Shown piece by piece: positions 1 through 12,389 of a DNA stretch of 64,000 nt; position 1 is the first letter of the stretch; every line of letters starts with the position of its first letter. Source of the stretch: CAVRUF01 sp963716005 (GTDB lineage Bacteria; Actinomycetota; Thermoleophilia; Gaiellales; Gaiellaceae); contig OY970285.1 in the NCBI GenBank assembly GCA_963716005.1, positions 1,116,001 to 1,180,000 on the forward strand, written 5' to 3'. The notes under the pieces are model-generated. The model made no database searches and was not told the DNA's origin. It worked only from the letters and a program-made list of their open reading frames with translations. The position numbers and the translations under genes are program-made.

Positions 1-131
1 TCCTCGTGGAACGGGCAGAGGCCCTTGTAGCTCCCGCCCGCCTTGCGGAGCCGGACGCGCGTCTCCACGACCTGGACGATGTCAGCGGCGGCCTTGACCG
101 CCTCGACCGACTCGTCCTTGATCCGCGCCAT
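1..131 (-). CDS. dnaG: DNA primase DnaG, N-terminal fragment cut by the window edge
   Basis: These are the first 43 codons of DNA primase, which synthesises RNA primers at the replication fork; the rest lies beyond the left edge. Translation from the ATG at 131 begins MARIKDESVEAV and reaches KGLCPFHE near residue 36. That is the first half of the CHC2 zinc-binding motif (Cys-Pro-Phe-His) found at the start of bacterial primases. The ATG shares one base with the TGA of the dGTPase-like gene upstream (TGATG), so the two are probably translationally coupled. A dgt-dnaG pairing links nucleotide-pool control with replication. The identification rests on a short but very typical N-terminus. Confidence 0.88.
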   Translation of the reverse strand, partial: MARIKDESVEAVKAAADIVQVVETRVRLRKAGGSYKGLCPFHE

Positions 132-1081
132 CAGAGCCTCGCAGCGTAATCGAGTGCGAACCGGTCGGTCATGCCCGAGATGTAGTCGACGATCTCCTCG
201 GGATCGCTCCCCTCGCCGGCGAGGTGCTCGAAGATCTGCCGCACGACCTGGCGAGCCCGCTCGTGCTCGGCGCGCGTGTGGGGCCCGAGGTAGACGTGCT
301 CGAACATGAACTCGCGCAGCGAGAGCATCGCGGCGCCGACCTCGTCGCTCTGGCGGATGTCTCCCGCGGCCGCGGAGGTCTCGACGAGGTCGTGGACGAG
401 CCGGTCGATGCGCCGCGAGCCGCGCGGGCCGAGCACCTCGATCTCGTCCTGCGGGAGATCGTCCGCCCCGAGGATGCCGATCCGGATGGCGTCGTCGATG
501 TCGTGGTTGATGTAGGCGACGCGGTCGACGATGCGGACGATCTTCCCCTCGAGCGTGGCCGGCTCGTTCGGGCCGGTGTGGTTCAGGATCCCGTCGCGCA
601 CCTCGGCGGTCAGGTTCAGCGACTCGGCGATCCGCAGCGACTGCTCGTTGTGGCGAAAGCCGCGGTCGAAGCGCTCGCGCACGCACTCGTCGAGCGCCTC
701 CTCGCCGGCGTGGCCGAACGGCGGGTGCCCGGTGTCGTGGCCGAGCCCGATCGCCTCGGTCAGATCCTCGTTCAGCCGCAGCGCCCTGGAGACGACGCGG
801 GCGATCCCGGTCGTCTCGAGCGTGTGGGTCATCCGCGTGCGGTAGTGGTCGCCGGCCGGGTCGATGAAAACCTGCGTCTTGCCTTTCAGCCGGCGAAACG
901 CCTTCGAGTGGAGGATCCGGTCGCGGTCGCGCTGGAACGGCGTGCGCAGGCTGCATTCCTCGTCCGGCCGCAGACGCCCGGCCGTCTCGTACGAACGCAC
1001 CGCGAGCGGCGACAGGCGGCGCTCCTCGTCCTCGCGCACACCGGCCTCGAAAGCTTCTGCGACGGTTCCCGTGACCTCCAC
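131..1081 (-). CDS. dgt: dGTP triphosphohydrolase-like HD protein
   Basis: A 316-residue HD-domain protein of the deoxyguanosinetriphosphate triphosphohydrolase family, which cleaves dNTPs to deoxynucleosides and triphosphate. The metal-binding set is visible: His 86 in MTHTLE, the His-Asp pair at 115-116 in GLGHDTGHPPFGH, and a late Asp in the RIVDRVAYINHDIDD segment. The N-terminal RDRDRILHSKAFRRL stretch is also typical of the family. It is somewhat shorter than many family members but looks complete. The stop codon overlaps the dnaG start, and the SDR gene upstream ends only 9 bases before this start, so the three are probably one transcript. Substrate preference (dGTP versus other dNTPs) cannot be read from the sequence. 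Confidence 0.9.
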   Translation of the reverse strand: MEVTGTVAEAFEAGVREDEERRLSPLAVRSYETAGRLRPDEECSLRTPFQRDRDRILHSKAFRRLKGKTQVFIDPAGDHYRTRMTHTLETTGIARVVSRALRLNEDLTEAIGLGHDTGHPPFGHAGEEALDECVRERFDRGFRHNEQSLRIAESLNLTAEVRDGILNHTGPNEPATLEGKIVRIVDRVAYINHDIDDAIRIGILGADDLPQDEIEVLGPRGSRRIDRLVHDLVETSAAAGDIRQSDEVGAAMLSLREFMFEHVYLGPHTRAEHERARQVVRQIFEHLAGEGSDPEEIVDYISGMTDRFALDYAARL

Positions 1082-1090
1082 GAATCCAGG

Positions 1091-1876
1091 CTAGATGATG
1101 ATCGGGACGCTGCCGCCGTCGACGCTCCACGCCGCGCCGGTCACGTACGACGAGCGGTCTGAGCAGAGGAACGCGATCACGGTGGCGATCTCCTCCGGCT
1201 CCGCAAGGCGCCCGAGCGGACGGCCCTTGCCCACGCTCTCGAGCACTTCCTCGCGGGTCTTCCCCGAGCGCGCGGCGGCCTGGTCGGCGAGCCCGCCCTC
1301 GGCGAGCCACGCCGGCGAAGCGGTCGGCCCGGGCGTCACCGCGTTGCAGCGGATCCCCTGGTCGGCGTAGAGATCCGCAACCAAACGCGAGAGGGAGAGA
1401 ACAGCCGCCTTGGCTACGCTGTAGTCAGGCATTCCGGTCGAAGGTCGCTTTCCCGCCGTCGAGCTCACGTTCACGATCGCGCCTCCCCCCGCCTCACGCA
1501 GTCCCGGCACGACCGCACGGATCGTCCGCACGTAACTCATGACGTTCACCTGCCACATCGCCGCCCAGTCGTCCTCGGTCAGCTCCTCGAAAGAGCGCTG
1601 GAACGCGACGCCGACGTTGTTCACGAGGACGGCGACCGGACCGAGTTCTTCCGTTACACGCGCGACCACCTCTGCCGGCGTCGCGGAATCGGCGAAGTCG
1701 CAGGCGATTCCGAGCGCCGCATTCGTGTCTGCGCGGGCCTTTTCGACCCGCGCCTCGTCGCGGCCCGTGACGACCACCCGCGCGCCCTCTTCCGCCAGGA
1801 TCCGTGCGGTTTCGAGCCCGATTCCCGCAGAGGAGCCCGTGACGAGGCAAACGCGATCTTCGAGGTTGAGACGCAT
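1091..1876 (-). CDS. Short-chain dehydrogenase/reductase
   Basis: A classical SDR of 261 residues, a soluble NAD(P)-dependent oxidoreductase. It has the cofactor motif TGSSAGIG (residues 13-20), NNVG at 86-89, the catalytic Ser around 138 and the YxxxK pair Tyr152/Lys156 in YSVAK. It ends with the usual YVTGAAWSVDGG segment. I chose the ATG at 1876, which places the Rossmann motif at the usual distance; an in-frame ATG at 1930 would add an untypical 18-residue leader. The substrate is unknown. Close relatives include 3-oxoacyl-ACP reductases and sugar dehydrogenases, and the neighbours (dgt, dnaG) do not help. It is divergent from the CAP-domain gene. Confidence 0.87.
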   Translation of the reverse strand: MRLNLEDRVCLVTGSSAGIGLETARILAEEGARVVVTGRDEARVEKARADTNAALGIACDFADSATPAEVVARVTEELGPVAVLVNNVGVAFQRSFEELTEDDWAAMWQVNVMSYVRTIRAVVPGLREAGGGAIVNVSSTAGKRPSTGMPDYSVAKAAVLSLSRLVADLYADQGIRCNAVTPGPTASPAWLAEGGLADQAAARSGKTREEVLESVGKGRPLGRLAEPEEIATVIAFLCSDRSSYVTGAAWSVDGGSVPIII

Positions 1877-1930
1877 GGGAAGACCATATCCGGGGTAGGG
1901 AACCCGCTTCGCATGGTCGATAAGACACAT

Positions 1931-2455
1931 ATGACACGCCGCGCCGTCGTCCTCATCTGCCTCCTCGGAACGCTCGTCGTCCCCTCATCCGCGACGGCTG
2001 CGGTGAAGATCACCGACGCCGACACGCTCGAGCGCGCGATCGTCCAGCGCATCAACGCCGTCCGAAAGGACAAGGGCCTCCGCGTCCTCTCGTCGCGCCC
2101 GCGCCTCAAGAAGGCGGCGACGCAGCACGCGAAGAACATGGGCGTGAAGGGCTACTTCGAGCACAGCTGGTCCGACGGAACGCCGTACGGCCGCTGGATC
2201 CGCCGCTACTGGCCGGGCCCCGGCTACAACGGCTGGTCGGTCGGCGAGAACCTCTACTGGGAGGGCCCGTCCACGACGGCCAAGCGCGTCGTCTCCGGCT
2301 GGATGAACAGCCCGCCCCACCGCAAGAACATGCTCAGCCGCTCCTGGCGCTACCTCGGCGTCGGCGGCGTCCGGGTCCGCAACGGCATCGGCGAGTACGC
2401 GCGCGTCGGAACGGCGTACATCTTCGCGGTCGAGTTCGGCTCGCGCTCCGGTTAG
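1931..2455 (+). CDS. Secreted CAP/SCP-domain protein
   Basis: A 174-residue exported protein of the CAP (CRISP/antigen 5/PR-1) superfamily, in the YkwD-like bacterial branch. It starts with a signal peptide (TRRAVVLICLLGTLVVPSSATA) cleaved near residue 24. The CAP domain follows: a helical INAVRKDKGL segment, the HAKNM helix, YFEHSWSDGTP, GENLYW and WMNSPPHRKNML, ending in a beta-strand with IFAVEFG. The conserved His and Glu residues of the CAP cleft are present. An upstream in-frame ATG at 1913 exists, but 1931 puts the basic MTRR at the front of a normal signal peptide. Its molecular role is not known; CAP proteins of bacteria are usually cell-envelope or secreted factors. Confidence 0.88.
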   Translation: MTRRAVVLICLLGTLVVPSSATAAVKITDADTLERAIVQRINAVRKDKGLRVLSSRPRLKKAATQHAKNMGVKGYFEHSWSDGTPYGRWIRRYWPGPGYNGWSVGENLYWEGPSTTAKRVVSGWMNSPPHRKNMLSRSWRYLGVGGVRVRNGIGEYARVGTAYIFAVEFGSRSG

Positions 2456-2464
2456 TCTCCGGGC

Positions 2465-2717
2465 GTGGACGACTACACGGCGAAGTACCAGGGCGAGCCG
2501 GTCGAGGTCGCGCTCTTCGGCGGCGAGTACCAGGAGGGGACGCTGACGGCGTACTGCCTCATCGCCGACGTCGTGCACCTCGAGTTGAACGGCCACATCC
2601 TGATTCCGCTCCAGAACGTCGCGTCGCTCCACTGCACGAGCCGCTGCGACGCGCCCGAGCCCGACTGGCCGCCGCAGCGGGCTCACGGACGCCGATCCGG
2701 AGAACGGCGGGCCCTAG
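2465..2717 (+). CDS. Small conserved-looking protein of unknown function (one frame break)
   Basis: A GTG-started small protein beginning MDDYTAKYQGEPVEVALFGG and continuing through a beta-rich segment (LELNGHILIPLQNVASLHC). I do not recognise the family. Read straight through, its frame runs into the protease gene downstream, but the joining stretch becomes arginine-rich nonsense (QRAHGRRSGERRA). Removing one base near 2690 gives LTDADPENGGP and a TAG at 2715, three bases before the protease GTG. I therefore favour a separate gene of about 83 residues carrying one inserted base. The alternative is a genuine N-terminal fusion to the protease. It begins 9 bases after the CAP gene, so the two may share a transcript. 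Confidence 0.5.
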
Positions 2718-2719
2718 CG

Positions 2720-3563
2720 GTGCGGCCCGCGCTCCGCGCCGCGCGGAACATCGCCAAGGCGTTCCTCCTTCTCGGCGGCTTCGTCGCGCTCCTCACGGCG
2801 CTCGGCTGGTGGCTCGGCGAGATTCCGCTCGCAAGCCTCTTCTTCGTCACGACGCTTCTCATGGCCGCGACGCTCCACTGGTACGGGCCGCGGATCGTGC
2901 TCGCGTCGCTCGGCGCGCGCGAGCTGACGCTCGCAGAGGCACCCGGGCTCGCCGCAACGGTTGAACGCCTGGCCCTCGCGGCCGGCGTCGATCGGCCGAA
3001 GCTCTATCTCCTCCCGGACGGGCACCCGCGCGCGCTGTCGGTGGGCCGCGGCGCCTCTGCGTCGGGAGTCGCCGTCTCGAGCGGTTTGCTGACGCTCTTG
3101 TCCCCGGCGGAGCTCGAAGGCGTGCTCGCCCACGAGCTGGCCCACGCGCGCTACCGCGACGTGACGCTCGTGACACCGATCGTCGTCATCGCCGGCTGGC
3201 TGATCGAGGTGAGCAGGGTCGGCGGCTTCCTGGAGCGCTGGCTCCTCGCCGTGCTCGGCCCGGTGGCCGCGAGCATCGTCCACCTGTTCCTGTCGACGCG
3301 ACGCGAGTTCGCCGCAGACGCGTTCGCGGCCCGCGTGTGCGAGTCGCCGCACGGTCTCGCGGATGCACTCGTTCGACTCGAGCAGGCGCAGGAGCTGCTG
3401 TCGTTCAGCGCTTCCCCGACGACGGAGCCCGTCTACACGATCGATCCGTTCGCGCGACGAAGGCCTGGCGCGCCTCTTCTCGACGCATCCGCCCGTCGGT
3501 GACCGAGTGGAGCGCCTCCGCGGCCTCGACCCGGAGTGGCGCGACCGGCTACGGGCGGCGTAG
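2720..3563 (+). CDS. htpX: HtpX-type M48 membrane metalloprotease (one frame break)
   Basis: An M48-family zinc metalloprotease of the HtpX type, about 280 residues, which degrades misfolded membrane proteins. Two membrane segments lie at the N-terminus (AKAFLLLGGFVALLTALG; LASLFFVTTLLMAATLHW). The zinc site HELAH follows in EGVLAHELAHARYRD, then two further hydrophobic segments, and the third zinc ligand region in RREFAADAFAA. The C-terminus LARLFSTHPPVGDRVERL is diagnostic of HtpX but lies in another frame. Dropping one base near 3455 (in a CGCGCG run) joins TIDPFA to DEGLARLF and gives the family length. It overlaps the end of the convergent polX gene by 15 bases. Start GTG 2720 is inferred from family length. 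Confidence 0.82.
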
Positions 3564-5162
3564 GAGCTCGTCGAGCGGCGCGCGTGTTGACGACGTCGGC
3601 GGCCGTGGCCCAACCGCGTCGCGCGGTCGCCACCGCGAGCGACATGTTCCCGAGCCCGACGGTCGAGTGCGCGTCGGTGTTGACGACGATCCGCGCTCCG
3701 GACCCGATCGCGAGCCGAACGTGCTCGTCGCGAAGGTCGAGGCGAGCCGGAAGCCCGTTCACCTCCAGAGCGACGCCGGTCTCGACGGCGACCGCGATCG
3801 TCTCCTCCAGGTCGAGCGCATTCGGTGGCCGGCGGCCGATCAGCCGACCGGTCGGATGGCTGAGCGCCCGCACGGCTGGATGCCGCATCGCCTCCGTGAC
3901 CCGCTTCGTGAGCTCGCGGGCCGGCATCCGCTGGCCGGCGTGGACGCTCGCAGTCACCCAGTCGAGCTCGGCGAGGACGTCGTCGGGAAGATCGAGCGAC
4001 CCGTCGGGAAGGATGTCGCACTCGACGCCGCGCAGGATCCGGAACGGCGCGAGCGCGTCGTTGGCCGCAGCGATCTCCTCCGCCTGCCGGCGCACGTCGT
4101 CAGCGGTCAGGCCGGGTACGACGCCCACGCTCGGCGTGTGATCGCAGACGGCGACGTACTCGTACCCGCGGTCGCGAGCCGCGGTTCCGAGCTCGAGCAC
4201 CGTCGCCCTTCCGTCCGACCACGTCGTGTGGCAATGGAGATCCCCGCGGACGTCCGCGACCTCAAGCAGCCGAGGAGGCTCACCGCGGAACGGCTGCTCC
4301 CGGAGCTCGGGCGGAAGGAACGGGATCCCGAGGCTTTCGTAGACGTCGGCCTCACGTCGGGCCTTCGGGGAGCGGCTCGAGTGCGGCTACATATTCGGGC
4401 GAACCGGTGGCGCGGATGAGCGCCGTCCCGAAACTCGCCGCGGGGACGACCGTCAGCGTGACCGGCACACCGTCGGGTGTGACGCCGACCGCGCGCTGGC
4501 TGCTGCGCTCGACGAGCGCGACGACCTCGGCGATGTCCGCGAATCGGTCGACGACCGAATCTGGATCCTCCGACGCGACGACCACGCTGAGCTCGGCGGG
4601 AGCATCGACCGCAGCGGCGTACGTCCCCTGCGACTACTCCGTCCAACTCCTCGGCGATCCGCGTCAGGAGCGCCTCGGCCCGGTTGAGCAGCAGCGGCGT
4701 GTGCGTCCGCGCGGGCTGCTCGAGCGCCTCGAGCAACTTGGAGGCCGTCTTGGGCCCGATTCCCGGCGCGTCTCGGATCGCACCGCTGCGCACGGCTTGC
4801 GGCGAACTCCTCCGCCGTCGAGATCTCGAGCGCCTGCGCCGCCGCGAGCGATCGTCTGCGCGCCGAGCCCGAGGTACCGGCCGAATCCGACGACCTCGGG
4901 CGAGACCGTTCGCTCCAGCTCATCGAGCTCGGCGATCCGCCCAGTGGCGACAAGCTCCACGAGCCGCGTCTCGATCGCCGGTCCGATCCCGTTCAGCTCC
5001 CGGACGCGCCCCTCCTCGATGAGTGCGGCCACATCGGCCGGCGTCGCGCGGATGAGCTCCGCGGCGCGGCGGTAGGCGCGGACGCTGTAGGGATTCGCGT
5101 CCGCAAGGTCGAGCAGCAGCGCGAACGACTCCAGCCGGCCCGCGATTGTCTCCGTTCGTCAC
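3549..5162 (-). CDS. polX: DNA polymerase X / PHP family protein, polymerase site degenerate, six frame breaks
   Basis: A bacterial PolX-like protein of about 535 residues after repair. In order: a helix-hairpin-helix N-terminal domain (LNGIGPAIETRLVEL), a second HhH (DAPGIGPKTASKLLEAL), a polymerase X palm region (GVPVTLTVVPAASFGTAL), and a C-terminal PHP phosphoesterase domain starting DLHCHTTWSDG and ending VVNTR. The palm normally carries a GDxD pair and a DLR aspartate; here the matching positions read PAELSVV and VTLTVV, so the polymerase is probably inactive while the PHP metal site looks intact. The frame breaks near 5151, 4850, 4800, 4605, 4370 and 3585; each is cured by removing one base. 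GTG start at 5162. It lies just downstream of the rRNA terminator. Confidence 0.82.
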
Positions 5163-5185
5163 GCCGAAGATCTTCTCCTTAACGA

Positions 5186-5214
5186 CGAAGACCCGCACTC
5201 GGCGGGCCTTCGAA
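5186..5214 (-). terminator. rRNA operon terminator
   Basis: Just beyond the 5S gene, the minus strand reads AAGGCCCGCC-GAGT-GCGGGTCTT followed by CGTCGTT. This is a GC-rich hairpin with a short U-containing tail, and an A/T-rich stretch lies immediately upstream. Its position fits the end of the rRNA transcript, and polX begins about 25 bases further on. Confidence 0.7.
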
Positions 5215-5218
5215 AAAT

Positions 5219-5335
<117 letters not shown>

Positions 5336-5357
5336 ATTGTGAGTCTGCGCGTACGTC

Positions 5358-5384
5358 CGCGCACTCTCAAAGCTCCATAGCGAC
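5358..5384 (-). other. 3' half of the 23S rRNA processing stem
   Basis: This segment (plus strand CGCACTCTCAAAGCTCCATA) is nearly the reverse complement of 8405-8433 on the other side of the 23S gene. In the transcript the two strands pair to close the 23S precursor loop, the usual RNase III substrate. The pairing includes the CTATGGAG/CTCCATAG core and the flanking GTCGC and GCGC bases. Confidence 0.75.
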
Positions 5385-5396
5385 CTCACAGTATTC

Positions 5397-8387
<2,991 letters not shown>

Positions 8388-8404
8388 TGAAGAACACCGT
8401 GTAT

Positions 8405-8433
8405 GTCGCTATGGAGTTTTCAAAGTGCGCGCG
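8405..8433 (-). other. 5' half of the 23S rRNA processing stem
   Basis: GTCGCTATGGAGTTTTCAAA and the following bases pair with 5358-5384 across the 23S gene. On the minus strand the same bases hold a boxA-like CTTTGAAAACTC. Confidence 0.75.
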
Positions 8434-8464
8434 AGCGAACTCGCAGTGAGACAACCGGCAAGCC

Positions 8465-8495
8465 GGTCTCTCAAAACTCAACAGCGTAGAACGTC
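8465..8495 (-). other. 3' half of the 16S rRNA processing stem
   Basis: The stretch around CAAAACTCAACAGCGTA is the reverse complement of the leader segment 10311-10340 with few mismatches. The two arms close the 16S precursor in the usual way for RNase III cleavage. Confidence 0.78.
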
Positions 8496-8595
8496 GAGGT
8501 CGACGTAATTTCTAGGCGAGTCTGAAAATTCGGACGGCGCTTGCGCACCATCACGACTCAGACAGCCCCCGGAGTAAGAGCTCCGGATTCCCTAG

Positions 8596-10146
<1,551 letters not shown>

Positions 10147-10310
10147 GTTGTTTGTCACTTCGGCCGGCAGGCAAGCCTGCGCGACCGATGGACAGCTACT
10201 TCGCGATGAGCTTGGAGCTCAAAGTGTCCGCCCTCCCCGAAGGGTAGGACGAGACGGGATTACTAAGACCTCTCTCGTCACGGCATGCTGCCGCGGTTCG
10301 AGAGGGTCTC

Positions 10311-10340
10311 GACGTTTACGCTGTTGAGTTTTCAAAGACC
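10311..10340 (-). other. 5' half of the 16S rRNA processing stem
   Basis: GACGTTTACGCTGTTGAGTT and the following bases pair with 8465-8495. It overlaps a boxA-like sequence on the transcript, the same arrangement as in the spacer near 23S. Confidence 0.78.
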
Positions 10341-10356
10341 ACGCCTGCCCTAGGCC

Positions 10357-10396
10357 GGACAAGAAAAAAGCCTCCGACGTCACCAGGAGGCCCTGA
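10357..10396 (-). terminator. Intrinsic terminator or attenuator between tyrS and the rRNA operon
   Basis: On the minus strand GCCTCC-TGGTGACGTC-GGAGGC is followed directly by six T residues and CTTG, a clean rho-independent terminator. It lies about 120 bases after tyrS and before boxA and the 16S stem. It may simply end tyrS transcription. It also lies between the candidate rRNA promoter and 16S, so rRNA transcripts from that promoter would have to read through it. Confidence 0.75.
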
Positions 10397-10490
10397 GAGA
10401 GTGGAACTACCGCACTTGTGGAGTTCTCTCGAGGACGCTCCGTTTCGTAGTTGGCTCTTGCCTTGCACGTACTAGAAAAGCAGCCGAACT

Positions 10491-10518
10491 ATGGTAGCAG
10501 TGCTCGGGGGGGTGTCAA
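10491..10518 (-). promoter_or_regulatory. Candidate promoter overlapping the tyrS stop codon
   Basis: On the minus strand TTGACA (10518-10513) is followed by a 16-base spacer containing seven C residues and then TACCAT (10496-10491). The -35 box is a perfect consensus, and its TGA is the stop codon of tyrS. It is the best promoter-like sequence upstream of the rRNA operon, with an expected start near 10484. No other good promoter was seen between here and the 16S processing stem. Confidence 0.5.
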
Positions 10519-11687
10519 GAAGTGCGGGAGCCCACAAAAACCCGTGCAAATCGACGCTTTCCTGCCTGGACGATCTGGCCGTTGAGGCGCTCCGCCGGCA
10601 GATCGGTCTCCGTGACCGTCTCGTCCCCCACCTTCACGGCCCCCTGAGCGAGGAGCCGCCGGGCGGCGCTCGTCGACTCGACGCCGAGGTGATCGGCGAG
10701 GAGAGCGGGCAGGTGGACGGTCTCCGTGCCGGCGTCGAGGACGACCTCCGGGACCTCGTCGGGTGCCTTGCCTTCGCGTACGACGCGCGTGAAATGCGCC
10801 TCCGCGGAGGCGGCCGCCTCCTCCCCGTGCGAGCGCGTGACGATGAACCGCGCCAGGGCGAGCTTCGCCTCGAGCGGATCGGCGCCTGGTGCCGGCGGCT
10901 CGGTCTCCATCACCAGGCGGTAGTACTCGTCGAGCGCCTCGTCCGAGATGCGCATCGTCCTGCCGAACTGCTCCTCGGGTGGATCGGTGAGCCCGATCGT
11001 GTTGCCCTTCGACTTCGACATCTTCTCGCCGTCGGAGCCGAGGAGGAGCGGCGTCGTCAGCGCGACCTGCGGCTCGAGGCCGTACGCCTCCATGACGTCG
11101 CGGCCGGTGAGGAGGTTGTAGAGCTGGTCGGTCCCGCCGAGCTCGACGTCGGCCTCGACCGCGACCGAGTCGTAGGCCTGCATGAGCGGATAGAGGAGCT
11201 CGGAGACCGAGATCGGCGCCCGGGCCGCGAAGCGGTTGGCGAAGTCGTCGCGCTCGAGGATCCGCGCGACGGTGATCGTCCGCGTCAGCTTCAGCACGGC
11301 GGCGAAGTCGAGCGGCGCGAGCCACTCGCCGTTGAAGCGCACCTCGAGCTTGGAGGGATCGGTGTCGATGACGAGCGCCGCCTGCTCGAAGTAGCGCTTG
11401 GCATTCGCGTCGATCTCCTCGTCCGAGAGCACCGGGCGCTCGCTCGAGCGGCCGGACGGATCCCCGATACGCGTCGTGTAGTCGCCGACGATCAGCACGG
11501 CCTTGTGACCCGCGTCCTGGAACGCGCGCATTCGCTGGAGCGGGATCGCGTGACCGACGTGCATGTCCGGGGAAGTCACGTCGATGCCGAGCTTCACGCG
11601 CAACGGCCGGCGCTTCGCGAGCTTCTTCTCGAGCCCCCCTTCGGGGAGCACGTGCACGGCGTTGCGGGTGAGGGTGGCGACGTCCAT
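10515..11687 (-). CDS. tyrS: Tyrosyl-tRNA synthetase
   Basis: A 390-residue class I tyrosyl-tRNA synthetase, which charges tRNA-Tyr in the cytoplasm. It has the HIGH-type motif HVGH at 43-46, GDPSGRSSER near 75, the tyrosine-binding region LLYPLMQAYDS and GGTDQLYNL, and KMSKS at 222-226. A C-terminal S4 RNA-binding domain (SAARRLLAQGAVKV) completes it. The length and the HxGH spacing fit the TyrZ-like branch. I looked upstream for a T-box leader and saw none. The gene is divergent from the sigma factor, 99 bases away, and its stop codon is part of the candidate rRNA promoter. Confidence 0.96.
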   Translation of the reverse strand: MDVATLTRNAVHVLPEGGLEKKLAKRRPLRVKLGIDVTSPDMHVGHAIPLQRMRAFQDAGHKAVLIVGDYTTRIGDPSGRSSERPVLSDEEIDANAKRYFEQAALVIDTDPSKLEVRFNGEWLAPLDFAAVLKLTRTITVARILERDDFANRFAARAPISVSELLYPLMQAYDSVAVEADVELGGTDQLYNLLTGRDVMEAYGLEPQVALTTPLLLGSDGEKMSKSKGNTIGLTDPPEEQFGRTMRISDEALDEYYRLVMETEPPAPGADPLEAKLALARFIVTRSHGEEAAASAEAHFTRVVREGKAPDEVPEVVLDAGTETVHLPALLADHLGVESTSAARRLLAQGAVKVGDETVTETDLPAERLNGQIVQAGKRRFARVFVGSRTS

Positions 11688-11786
11688 CGCGCGCCGAGTC
11701 TAGACCGAACCGAACGGCGCACCGGGGCGAATCGCAAGTTGATGGCGCTGCTAGCGTTGAGCCGCCCGGCCCGGCCGGGAGACACC

Positions 11787-12389
11787 ATGCGATCTCGCAG
11801 GGAGCACGCACATCTTTCCGACGAGGCGCTCGTGGCGCTCGTCGCGCGCTCGGACGAGAACGCGCTGGCGGAGCTCTACGACCGTCACGGCCGCGTCGCG
11901 TTCGGGCTCGCGCTGCGTGTTCTCCGCGACCGGAACCTGGCCGAGGACGCGGTGCAGGAGGCCTTCCTCGCCGTCTGGCGAACCGCCGGGAGCTTCGTGC
12001 CCGAGCGAGCCAAGGCGAGCACCTGGATCCTCATGCTCGTCCATCGCCGCGCTGTCGACTCGGTTCGCCGCGAGGAGCGGCGCACGACCGAGCCGCTCGA
12101 GAACGCGCCGGAGCCGACGACAGACGACACGGTCTCCGAGGCAGCGTGGCAGACACTCGAGCGCGCGCGCGTGCGCGAGGCGCTCGCAAAGCTGCCCGAC
12201 CCGCAGCGCGAGGCGATCGAGCTCGCGTTCTACGCGGGCTTCACGCAATCTGAGCTTTCCGAGCGGCTCGGCGTCCCGCTCGGCACGATCAAGAGCCGTG
12301 TGTTCACGGGCCTCGCGCGCCTGCGCGACTTGCTCGAGGACACCATCCCCGAGGAGGAACGGTGGAGCGAGACTCCGTCCACGAGCTGA
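11787..12389 (+). CDS. ECF-type RNA polymerase sigma factor (SigK-like)
   Basis: A 200-residue extracytoplasmic-function sigma factor. Region 2 is seen in LAELYDRHGRVAFGLAL and LAEDAVQEAFLAVWR (core binding and -10 recognition), and region 4 in LPDPQREAIELAF followed by the helix-turn-helix FTQSELSERLGVPLGTIKSR. The start is the ATG at 11787, preceded by GGGAG. Its last 28 bases overlap the GTG start of an RskA-type anti-sigma factor, the usual arrangement for SigK-like factors held at the membrane by their regulator. The likely regulon includes the operon itself and possibly the lipoprotein gene at 13141. Which signal releases the factor is unknown. Confidence 0.92.
   Translation: MRSRREHAHLSDEALVALVARSDENALAELYDRHGRVAFGLALRVLRDRNLAEDAVQEAFLAVWRTAGSFVPERAKASTWILMLVHRRAVDSVRREERRTTEPLENAPEPTTDDTVSEAAWQTLERARVREALAKLPDPQREAIELAFYAGFTQSELSERLGVPLGTIKSRVFTGLARLRDLLEDTIPEEERWSETPSTS

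Larger units (their letters stand above)
8388..8595 (-). other. 16S-23S internal transcribed spacer without tRNA
   Basis: This 208-base spacer contains no tRNA; neither an Ile nor an Ala cloverleaf can be formed. It carries one arm of the 16S stem (8465-8495), one arm of the 23S stem (8405-8433), and on the minus strand a CACTTTGAAAACTCC segment resembling the boxA antitermination signal. Confidence 0.8.
10147..10490 (-). other. rRNA operon leader
   Basis: This 344-base gap between 16S and the candidate promoter has no gene. It holds the 16S processing arm at 10311-10340, a boxA-like minus-strand sequence TGGTCTTTGAAAACTC at about 10326-10341, and a hairpin (GAGACCCTCTCG pairing with CGAGAGAGGTCTT) at about 10266-10315. 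It also contains a terminator-like hairpin at 10357-10396 and a further stem-loop (GAGAGAACT pairing with AGTT and TCTCTC) at about 10394-10430. Confidence 0.7.

Noticed and set aside
8388..8595. tRNA-Ile or tRNA-Ala in the 16S-23S spacer
   Set aside because: No cloverleaf and no T-loop consensus on either strand.
10491..11786. Long plus-strand N-terminal extension of the sigma factor
   Set aside because: It is the antisense of tyrS. The sigma factor has its own start with a GGGAG site at 11787.
11688..11786. T-box or other leader before tyrS
   Set aside because: No T-box sequence or terminator structure in the 99 bases between the divergent starts.
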